From Lachnospiraceae bacterium (GTDB lineage Bacteria > Bacillota_A > Clostridia > Lachnospirales > Lachnospiraceae): a stretch of 22,142 bases of DNA. The stretch's first letter is position 1; each line of letters begins with the position of its first letter. Positions 1 through 6,058 of this stretch are shown here, piece after piece. The notes below the pieces were generated by a model that saw only the letters and a list, made by a program, of their open reading frames with translations, made no database searches and was not told where the DNA came from. Position numbers and translations under genes: made by a program. Where the stretch lies: contig JAILDD010000001.1 of the NCBI GenBank assembly GCA_024689605.1, forward strand, positions 1 to 22,142, read 5' to 3'.

Positions 1-1
1 T

Positions 2-211
2 GACGGGGGCTTCCTTGCAACCTGCTCCTGCTCACATTTTATGACATTCGACCTTTTCAGTGAGGTCATAGCCGGAGCTGCAAAGGCTGCGCATGTGAAG
101 CTGCGCCAGGTGGAATTCAGGACACAGTCCCCGGATCATCCAATACTCTGGTCAGCAGATGAGTCGTATTATTTAAAGTTCTATATCTTCCAATGTGTGA
201 AGGAACGGTAG
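2..211 (+). CDS. rlmI: Class I rRNA (cytosine-C5) methyltransferase, RlmI-like, C-terminal fragment
   Basis: This is the 3' end of a gene that begins before the window. The frame is open from base 2 to a TAG at 209-211 and gives 69 residues. It contains the TCSCSH segment that holds the catalytic Cys in the RlmI/RlmK group, then a helix with DLFSEVIAGAAKAA, then the family tail with FRTQSPDHPIL and YYLKFYIF. E. coli RlmI ends in a very similar way (SCS, then a DHP motif, then YLK). The family transfers a methyl group from S-adenosylmethionine to C5 of a cytosine in 23S rRNA, in the cytosol. The family call is firm; the exact target position is inferred from homology. The next gene starts 31 bases downstream in the same direction, so co-transcription is possible. 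Confidence 0.82.
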   Translation, partial: DGGFLATCSCSHFMTFDLFSEVIAGAAKAAHVKLRQVEFRTQSPDHPILWSADESYYLKFYIFQCVKER

Positions 212-242
212 GTTCTTTCGGTTACGTAAGAGGTTATGGATC

Positions 243-1547
243 ATGGAACGAAATGAAGAATTATTGATGAAGCATATCATAGAGGATATGTCCGACGGTG
301 TGATAGCCATAGGCTTTGACAGCAGGATTCTGATACATAACAGGGCTGCTGCGAAGATACTGGGAATGGATGATGTTTCGCTGAGCGGAAAAAGTATTGC
401 CTGGATCATGGAGCGGACGGAAAAGAATGACGAGCTGTTTGAGCTGATCACTGATTCAATACATACAAAGAGTACTGTGGAAAAAACAGTGCCGTTTTTC
501 CATGATGATGCGACCCTGTATCTTCGGGTAAAAACAGAGATACTGATGAATGGAAATGATAAGGTAGGTATCGTTACGGTGATCAGCGATATCACGGAGA
601 GGGCTGAGCTGTTTATCGCTAATAAGAGCCTCGCTACCCAGATTACGAATCTTATGAATTCCTTTGTGGAGGTCATGGTCACTGCAGTGGAAGAAAAGTC
701 GCCCTACAATGCAAACCATACCAAGAATATGGCTAAATATGGTGAGAACTATCTTAAGTGGCTGAATGATAAGGGGACCCTTACCGAATATACAAGCGCT
801 GAAACTTCGCCGCTGCTTATGAGCATATGGCTGCATGATATAGGAAAGCTTCTTGTGCCCCAGGAGGTGATGGACAAGCCCTCAAGACTGGGAAGTTCGG
901 AAAAAGACATCCTGCACCGCATCACCACTGCGCAGCTTATGATGAAGTTAAAAATGCTTACGGAATCGGAGAAGCAGGCTGAGTGGCAGGAGAAAACAGA
1001 GGCCTTGCAGTCTGCAAAGGAACTTATCCTTTTGGCGAACGATGCCGGTTTCCTTGACGATGATACTATCTGCAGATTGAAAGAGGCTGCCCGGATTGAA
1101 TGCCTGACGGAAGATGGCGATACAATACCGCTGCTAAATGATGATGAGCTGGGATCCATCACCGTTGTTCGGGGGACACTGACTGATGCTGAGAGGCGTA
1201 TCATAGAATCCCATGTGAGCCTTACAGCAAAGCTTCTTACTAAAATGAAATTTGAGGGAGCCTACAAGTCTGTGCCGGAGTGGTCCGGAGGACATCATGA
1301 GCTGCTGGACGGTTCAGGATATCCGAAGCATCTGAAAGCAGATGAAATCCCATGGGAAACAAGGCTTATCACGATCATCGATATATATGATGCCCTTACC
1401 GCAGAAGACAGGCCATATAAACCTCCCATGCCGCCGGAAAAAGCTTTCTCGATCTTAGATGATATGGCAGAACATGGAAAAGTCGATCGGCAGCTTTTGA
1501 ATAGTTTTCGTGAGAGTGGGGCATGGAAGAAGGATGGCGTGGAATAA
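243..1547 (+). CDS. PAS domain + HD-GYP phosphodiesterase
   Basis: A 434-residue soluble sensor. Residues about 10-120 form a PAS domain, with DGVIAIGFDSRILIHNRAA at its start and the VITVISDITERAE-like end of a PAS fold. The output domain is HD-GYP: HD pair at about residue 198 (WLHDIGK), then HHELLDGSGYP at about 351-361 and IIDIYDALTAEDRPYK. All expected metal ligands and the GYP signature are present, so hydrolysis of c-di-GMP is likely. The HDIGK-HHE distance is about 150 residues, roughly 90 more than in a minimal HD-GYP. The extra part is helical and Glu/Lys-rich and ends in RGTLTDAERRIIESH, as in a known longer HD-GYP subgroup. The start is supported by AAGAGG at 229-233, nine bases upstream. 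There is no membrane segment, so it should sense an intracellular cue through the PAS domain. Confidence 0.88.
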   Translation: MERNEELLMKHIIEDMSDGVIAIGFDSRILIHNRAAAKILGMDDVSLSGKSIAWIMERTEKNDELFELITDSIHTKSTVEKTVPFFHDDATLYLRVKTEILMNGNDKVGIVTVISDITERAELFIANKSLATQITNLMNSFVEVMVTAVEEKSPYNANHTKNMAKYGENYLKWLNDKGTLTEYTSAETSPLLMSIWLHDIGKLLVPQEVMDKPSRLGSSEKDILHRITTAQLMMKLKMLTESEKQAEWQEKTEALQSAKELILLANDAGFLDDDTICRLKEAARIECLTEDGDTIPLLNDDELGSITVVRGTLTDAERRIIESHVSLTAKLLTKMKFEGAYKSVPEWSGGHHELLDGSGYPKHLKADEIPWETRLITIIDIYDALTAEDRPYKPPMPPEKAFSILDDMAEHGKVDRQLLNSFRESGAWKKDGVE

Positions 1548-1553
1548 AACGCA

Positions 1554-1582
1554 TTGACATGTCATTTTCGCTTTTATACAAT
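1554..1582 (+). promoter_or_regulatory. Sigma-70 type promoter for the zinc cluster
   Basis: A perfect TTGACA at 1554-1559, a 17-base spacer and TACAAT at 1577-1582. Transcription should start near 1589, leaving only about 13 bases before the ATG at 1602. No convincing Zur/Fur palindrome was found by eye around it, although zinc control would be expected from the genes downstream. Confidence 0.7.
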
Positions 1583-1601
1583 TTAGAGCGGTTTAACTAG
1601 A

Positions 1602-1919
1602 ATGAATAATATCAGATCATTATATAGAAAGAAAATATTTATGACCGCAGCGGTACTCAGCGTGCTGCTGGTGGTGACGACCTTCGCTTCTGCTGTATTT
1701 GTTGCAATGGAGACAGAACATGACTGTGAAGGTGAAGAGTGCCACGTCTGTGAGTGCATAGAAATCTGCGAAGCAATACTCCAGCAGGTGGGAACTGCCC
1801 TGCCTATAGTTACGGCTTCGCTTGTCCTTTTTGCTGTTCCCATATTTATAAATTTGCCGGATGTTTGTGTTTTCTGTCTGAGAACACCTGTAAGCCGGAA
1901 AGTCCGTCTGAATAATTGA
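1602..1919 (+). CDS. Small Cys-rich membrane protein at the head of the zinc cluster
   Basis: 105 residues, no enzyme family recognised. It has two hydrophobic segments (about 14-35 and about 65-85). Between them is a polar loop with EHDCEGEECHVCECIEIC, that is His-Asp-Cys followed by CxxCxC and a further Cys, which looks like a metal- or redox-active site. With a short N-terminus of basic residues (RSLYRKK), the loop would lie outside the membrane; this is inferred. Small proteins with an HDC..C..C loop beside zinc ABC transporter genes are familiar in Clostridia, so a part in zinc capture or sensing is plausible but unproven. The ribosome binding site is weak (GAGCGG-like, 1585-1590) and the predicted leader is very short. 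An alternative start is the ATG at 1641. A long hairpin follows, then znuA. Confidence 0.72.
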   Translation: MNNIRSLYRKKIFMTAAVLSVLLVVTTFASAVFVAMETEHDCEGEECHVCECIEICEAILQQVGTALPIVTASLVLFAVPIFINLPDVCVFCLRTPVSRKVRLNN

Positions 1920-1955
1920 GCCATCCGAAGGCAGGAGTGTAGAATACCGGCGTTT

Positions 1956-1993
1956 ATACCGCTCATAGGGGAACCGTGCCCTATGGTTGGTAT
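1956..1993 (+). other. Long imperfect hairpin between the small membrane protein and znuA
   Basis: ATACC-GCT-CATAGGG (1956-1970) faces CCCTATG-GTT-GGTAT (1979-1993) across an 8-base loop. This gives 15 stacked positions with two G.T pairs and one C.T mismatch. A T-rich stretch follows about 15 bases later (TTGTTTTTATG near 2010), too far for a standard terminator. It may be a processing or stability element that sets the znuA level relative to the upstream gene, or a weak attenuator. It lies in the 145-base gap before znuA. Confidence 0.55.
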
Positions 1994-2064
1994 TATGTGT
2001 TCATCACTCTTGTTTTTATGCAAAAAAGCGCGGATAATTGATACAGCTTACGGAGGTTAATAAA

Positions 2065-3141
2065 ATGAAGATAAGAAAAATGATGACAGTTTTTTGTGCT
2101 GCAGCTTTTACAATGTGTGGCGTTACGGCATGTGATACAACAGGAAATTTACAGAGTGCATCGGCAGATGGCGGAGACAAGATGCAGATCGTCACAACCA
2201 TATTTCCAGAATATGACTGGGTGGAAAATGTCCTTGGTGACAGGGCAGAAGCCGCTGAAGTGACTATGCTGCTTGACAATGGCGTGGATCTGCACAGCTA
2301 TCAGCCTACAGCTGAGGATATCATGAAGATCTCGACCTGCGATATGTTCATATATGTAGGCGGCGAGTCGGACGAGTGGGCTGAGGATGTCCTGGAGAGT
2401 GCCGTGAATAAGGATATGGTGGTCATAAATCTTATGGATGCTCTTGGTGACAGTGTTAAAGCTGAGGAAATCGTGGAAGGCATGGAAGCTGAACATGATC
2501 ATGAGCATGAGGAGGGCGAAGAGGACGATCATGATCACGAACATGAGGAAGGCGAGGAGGAAAAACACGACCATGAGCACGAGGAAGGTGAAGAGTGCGA
2601 AGAAGAAATGGACGAGCATGTCTGGCTTTCCCTCAGGAACGCTGAGGTTCTGTGCGGTGTGATCGCAGACGGCCTTGGACAGATTGACAGTGAGAATGCA
2701 GATGCCTATAAAGCGAATGCAGAAGCTTACACTGCTGAACTTGCAGAGCTTGATGCACAGTATGCGGATGCTGTAGCCGGTGCCGGAGTGAAAACTCTTC
2801 TTTTCGGCGACAGGTTCCCCTTCCGATATATGGTGGATGATTACGGGCTTGATTATTATGCTGCATTTGTGGGATGCTCGGCTGAGACGGAGGCAAGCTT
2901 TGAGACTATCGTATTCCTTGCGGGGAAGACTGATGAGCTTGGACTTTCTTCAATTATGACTATAGAAGGAAGTGATCAGCGTATAGCGGAGACGATCCGA
3001 GACAATACAGCATCAAAAGACCAGCAGATCCTTACACTGGATTCACTGCAGTCAACGACGCTTAAGGATGCGGCAAACGGAACCTCATATCTGTCCGTTA
3101 TGAGATCCAATCTTGATGTACTGAAGGAAGCACTTAAATAG
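2065..3141 (+). CDS. znuA: Zinc ABC transporter substrate-binding lipoprotein ZnuA/AdcA-like
   Basis: 358 residues from the ATG at 2065, chosen because GGAGG at 2052-2056 lies eight bases upstream; the frame is open further back to a TTG at 2038. A lipoprotein signal ends in GVTAC with the lipidated Cys at 23. The family fold shows in IVTTIFPEYDWVENVLGDRA, DLHSYQPTAEDI (first His ligand) and DEHVWLSLRNAEVLC (second His ligand). Between them is an acidic His-rich loop of three 12-residue repeats (about 144-179, nine His). At the usual third-His site (FHDA in E. coli ZnuA) this protein has FGDRFPFRYMVDDYGL, as clostridial members do, so coordination must differ. The end has LTLDSLQ with the family's late Asp. 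It binds Zn2+ outside the membrane and hands it to ZnuB (next gene, 29 bases on). Confidence 0.92.
   Translation: MKIRKMMTVFCAAAFTMCGVTACDTTGNLQSASADGGDKMQIVTTIFPEYDWVENVLGDRAEAAEVTMLLDNGVDLHSYQPTAEDIMKISTCDMFIYVGGESDEWAEDVLESAVNKDMVVINLMDALGDSVKAEEIVEGMEAEHDHEHEEGEEDDHDHEHEEGEEEKHDHEHEEGEECEEEMDEHVWLSLRNAEVLCGVIADGLGQIDSENADAYKANAEAYTAELAELDAQYADAVAGAGVKTLLFGDRFPFRYMVDDYGLDYYAAFVGCSAETEASFETIVFLAGKTDELGLSSIMTIEGSDQRIAETIRDNTASKDQQILTLDSLQSTTLKDAANGTSYLSVMRSNLDVLKEALK
2494..2601 (+). repeat. Three 36-bp coding repeats (His-rich zinc loop of ZnuA)
   Basis: Three in-frame 36-base units at 2494-2529, 2530-2565 and 2566-2601. They encode HDHEHEEGEEDD, HDHEHEEGEEEK and HDHEHEEGEECE. The units differ at many third codon positions (CAT/CAC, GAG/GAA), so the duplication is old and the protein sequence has been kept by selection. 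Confidence 0.9.
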
Positions 3142-3170
3142 TACATAAAGCGGGAGCATAAAAGACGGGG

Positions 3171-4016
3171 ATGAGTGATGTGATAACTAAACTCATAACA
3201 TATCTGGGGAGGCCTTTCGTTCAGTATGCCTTGATAGTGGGCATACTGATCGCCCTGTGTTCGGCTCTGCTGGGCGTGATACTGGTCTTAAAAAGGTTTT
3301 CATTTATAGGCAGCGGACTTTCACATGCGGCCTTCGGTATAATGTCCGTTGCTGCAGTCCTTAACCTGACTAATAATATGATGCTGATACTGCCCGGAAC
3401 CGTCATCTGTGCTGTGCTGCTCCTTAATACAAGAAAAAACAGAAAGATAAACGGCGATGCCGCCATAGCTATGGTATCGGTGGTATCGCTGGCTTTCGGT
3501 TATCTGATAGTAAATCTTTTTTCTGCATCAGCAAATCTTGCAGGGGATGTTTGCAGTACTCTGTTTGGTTCGGTTTCAATTCTTACGCTTAAACCCTTAG
3601 ATGTATTTATATGTATTGTGCTATCTGTAATCATGATTGCTGTTTTTGTGGTCTTTTATAACAGGATATTTGCCATTACTTTTGATGAGGATTTCTCGAA
3701 GGTGACAGGAACAAAAGTGGATGCTTACAGTCTAATGATCTCTGTTATGATCGCTGTTATTATAGTTCTTGCAATGAACCTTGTAGGATCCCTGCTTATA
3801 TCTGCTCTGGTCATTTTCCCGGCACTTTCGTCCATGAGGCTGTTTAGGAGTTTTAAGGCCGTAACTGTATGCTCGGCGGTGCTTTCCGTTATCTGTTCTT
3901 TTATTGGGATTATCATATCAATTCTTACAGGGACACCTGTAGGATCAACAATAGTGGCTGTTCAGGCTGTTGCATTTGCATTATGCTGCCTGGCAGGAAA
4001 GGTGTGTATAAAATGA
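3171..4016 (+). CDS. znuB: Zinc ABC transporter permease ZnuB-like
   Basis: 281 residues with seven to nine hydrophobic segments, ABC-3 permease family. Family features include the N-terminal FVQYALIVGILIALCSALLG, then VLKRFSFIGSGLSHAAFG, the cytoplasmic segment FAITFDEDFSKVTGTKV that normally contacts the ATPase, and NLVGSLLISALVIFPAL. It forms the membrane channel for zinc delivered by ZnuA. The start has only a GACGGGG tract next to it (3164-3170) and CGGGAG at 3151-3156, so initiation may be weak or coupled. It overlaps the next gene by four bases (ATGA). The usual znuC ATPase gene is not between znuA and znuB, nor elsewhere in the window, so the energising subunit must come from another locus. 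Confidence 0.92.
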   Translation: MSDVITKLITYLGRPFVQYALIVGILIALCSALLGVILVLKRFSFIGSGLSHAAFGIMSVAAVLNLTNNMMLILPGTVICAVLLLNTRKNRKINGDAAIAMVSVVSLAFGYLIVNLFSASANLAGDVCSTLFGSVSILTLKPLDVFICIVLSVIMIAVFVVFYNRIFAITFDEDFSKVTGTKVDAYSLMISVMIAVIIVLAMNLVGSLLISALVIFPALSSMRLFRSFKAVTVCSAVLSVICSFIGIIISILTGTPVGSTIVAVQAVAFALCCLAGKVCIK

Positions 4017-4717
4017 AAAAAATATATAAAAGCTGTGCTACCATTGTATATTTGATTTTTGTAGTTTTGCTGACAGGATGCGGGGAAGATACGGCTGCCG
4101 CAACGCGTACTGCAGGTCAGCTTACTACGGTAAACGATGTGCTTGAAGCAGGAATGGCTGATGAGGCTGAAAGTACGGCGGAGCCTGAGCTGTCATTTGA
4201 AATAAATACTGATGAAGATAAAACCGAAGAAGCAGCTCCTGATAAAATTGAGGGAGAAACTGAACAGGAAGAGACTGGGGATGCTGATACCGTTGCAGAT
4301 GAAAATATTGCAGTAAATGAAGAGGAGGAAAAAGGGGTCAGGGAAGTTGATATTGATCTGACAGTACTGTCATCGACCATGGTCTATTCAGAAGTTTACA
4401 ATATGATGATCACACCTGAAGATTACGTAGGAAAGACCATAAAAATGGAGGGAATTTATTCAGTTTATTATGATGAAGTATCTGACAAATACTATTTTGC
4501 GTGTATAATAATGGATGCAACCGCTTGCTGCTCCCAGGGGATAGAATTTATGCTTGGGGATGACTACAGGTATCCCGAAGACTATCCTGAAGAGGGAAGC
4601 TTCATCTGTGTGGAAGGCGTTTTTGATACGTACACGGAAGGCGAAAACATGTACTGCACTTTGAGGAATGCCGAGCTGGATTCATGGACATCCGGCAGCG
4701 TTGAGGAGGTAAAATAA
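4013..4717 (+). CDS. Zinc-cluster lipoprotein with acidic linker and Cys-Cys motif
   Basis: 234 residues from the ATG at 4013, which overlaps the znuB stop (ATGA); the frame is open further upstream but that part is a shadow of znuB. A short signal ends in LLTGC, lipidation at Cys23. Residues about 45-110 are a very acidic, Thr/Glu-rich tether. The C-terminal domain (about 120-225) has YSEVYNMMITPEDYVGKTI, then an IIMDATACCSQGIEFML segment with adjacent Cys, and ends in a strand pattern like a small beta barrel (OB-like, inferred). No named family was assigned with certainty. Its translational coupling to znuB argues for a role in zinc handling at the outer face of the membrane, perhaps a second zinc-binding or chaperone lipoprotein. 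Confidence 0.75.
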   Translation: MKKIYKSCATIVYLIFVVLLTGCGEDTAAATRTAGQLTTVNDVLEAGMADEAESTAEPELSFEINTDEDKTEEAAPDKIEGETEQEETGDADTVADENIAVNEEEEKGVREVDIDLTVLSSTMVYSEVYNMMITPEDYVGKTIKMEGIYSVYYDEVSDKYYFACIIMDATACCSQGIEFMLGDDYRYPEDYPEEGSFICVEGVFDTYTEGENMYCTLRNAELDSWTSGSVEEVK

Positions 4718-4718
4718 G

Positions 4719-4892
4719 ATGGAAACCTGGTATTATGAAGTAGTAAGCATAGAGGGAGACTATGCAAACCTGAAAAGAACAGATATTGAATCTGATGATC
4801 TTAAGCTTGTTGCAAGGGCCCTGCTTCCGCCGGAAATCGTCGAGGGAAGTGAGCTTAAATACGAAATGATGCAGTATGAACTTATAAAATAA
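4719..4892 (+). CDS. Small acidic protein (57 residues), DUF3006-like
   Basis: A short ORF, ATG at 4719 to TAA at 4890-4892. It begins one base after the previous stop and has a strong ribosome binding site (GAGGAGGT at 4703-4710) inside the end of that gene. The protein begins METWYYEVVSIEGDYANLKR, continues with ARALLPPEIVEGSEL and ends in YELIK. The EGDYA...LP..V.EG pattern resembles small DUF3006-type beta proteins; this match is by eye only. It is soluble, without Cys or signal peptide. Tight spacing makes it the last gene of the zinc operon. Function unknown. Confidence 0.7.
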   Translation: METWYYEVVSIEGDYANLKRTDIESDDLKLVARALLPPEIVEGSELKYEMMQYELIK

Positions 4893-4972
4893 GAAGTTAT
4901 ATCATGGGCAAAAACGGGATTGTATAAGAATCCGGAGGCTAGTCTTATGAGGAATAATCGCAAAAAAAACTC

Positions 4973-6058
4973 ATGTTATCATTCACGCTCTTAACGGCGG
5001 TCTTATTAACTTCATGTTCATTTAACAGATCAGGAAATGGTTCCGAGGGAAATGACGGTTTAACGGAATCCGGAGATATGGCGGAAACAGATACGGGCTC
5101 CGGGAATCCGGTAAGCAGTGCTGTCGATTTTGATCATGAACTGGATTCTTATGAACCCAAAAATGATCATTATAATTTCTATTTCACATATAAAACTATC
5201 CACCCCTGGTGGGATGCAGTGGCTCTGGGTATGGAGGATGCCCAGAGGCAGTATCTTGAAAAGGGGATAACTATCACATACGAGTACATGGCTCCGAAGG
5301 TGGCGTCTGCCGAAGACCAGACAGAGAGGCTGTTCACAGCCAAAGACAGGGATTTTGACGTGATCGGCGTCGATGTGGCAGATGCCGAGATCATCTCGCC
5401 TGTCTTGGATGAACTGGTGGATTCAGGTTATAAGGTTATGACTTTTTCCAGTTCTGATGCCCTGGAGGGATGTAAAAGGATAGCTTATGTCGGCAATACC
5501 CATAATTATCAGGACGGCGCAGATCTGACAGAAGCCTTATGCAAAAAGCTGGGATACAAGGGGAAAGTGGCTATCCTTGTGGGAAGTGTCGGTGCTCCCT
5601 GCCATGAGGACAGGGCCCGTGGGGCAGAAAATACGATAGCGAAGTATCCCGATATGGAGATAGTTGCCACTGAGTATGACATGGATTCCGTTGACCTTGC
5701 TTACGATCTTACACTGGATATACTTAATGATAATCCTGATCTTGACGGTATCATCTGCTGTAACATGAGTAATCCTGTGGGTGCAGCAAGAGCTGTTACC
5801 GAGACGGGCAGCGACACTATTATCGTAGGTATGGACCATGATCAGGAAGCACTTCATTATCTTAAGGACGGCGTCATCTATTGCCTTGGTGTTCAGGACT
5901 GTTATTCTATCGGATTTGATACGATTCAGATTGCGGTAAAGATCGCGGACGGAAACGAGCCGGGAGATCTGTTCCCGGAAAAGACAGACGAGACAACAAC
6001 GGTTATTTATCAGAAAGATGCAACCATGATGCTTGAGCTGCTGTATGGTGATGACTAA
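4973..6058 (+). CDS. Sugar-binding lipoprotein (periplasmic-binding-protein type, RbsB-like), start out of frame
   Basis: 361 residues in the open frame, a Peripla_BP_4/RbsB-like fold: HPWWDAVALGMEDAQRQY in the first lobe, a hinge-like region with FDVIGVDVADAEIISPVLDE, AYVGNTHNYQDG, KVAILVGSVGAPCHEDRARG and GIICCNMSNPVGAARAV. It should bind a sugar or similar ligand outside the cell. The start is odd. The only good ribosome binding site (GGAGG, 4934-4938) serves the ATG at 4947, which runs MRNNRKKN and meets a stop at 4992-4994. Adding one A to the A8 tract at 4962-4969 would give MRNNRKKKLMLSFTLLTAVL followed by LTSC, a textbook lipoprotein signal. The in-frame ATG at 4973 gives a signal without its basic N-terminus and has no ribosome binding site. 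It overlaps the GGDEF gene by one base (TAATG). Confidence 0.85.
   Translation: MLSFTLLTAVLLTSCSFNRSGNGSEGNDGLTESGDMAETDTGSGNPVSSAVDFDHELDSYEPKNDHYNFYFTYKTIHPWWDAVALGMEDAQRQYLEKGITITYEYMAPKVASAEDQTERLFTAKDRDFDVIGVDVADAEIISPVLDELVDSGYKVMTFSSSDALEGCKRIAYVGNTHNYQDGADLTEALCKKLGYKGKVAILVGSVGAPCHEDRARGAENTIAKYPDMEIVATEYDMDSVDLAYDLTLDILNDNPDLDGIICCNMSNPVGAARAVTETGSDTIIVGMDHDQEALHYLKDGVIYCLGVQDCYSIGFDTIQIAVKIADGNEPGDLFPEKTDETTTVIYQKDATMMLELLYGDD

Noticed and set aside
2494..2601. CRISPR-like repeat array
   Set aside because: The 36-bp units are contiguous, without spacers, in frame, and encode the His-rich loop of ZnuA.
2149..2619. Minus-strand ORFs across znuA (156 and 87 residues) and similar long antisense ORFs elsewhere
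   Set aside because: They are shadows of real genes, have no ribosome binding sites, and their composition follows the opposite strand's codons.
3142..4012. A znuC ATPase hidden in another frame near znuB
   Set aside because: No Walker A (GxxGxGKS/T), LSGGQ or Walker B pattern was found in any frame; the other frames here are short shadows of znuB.
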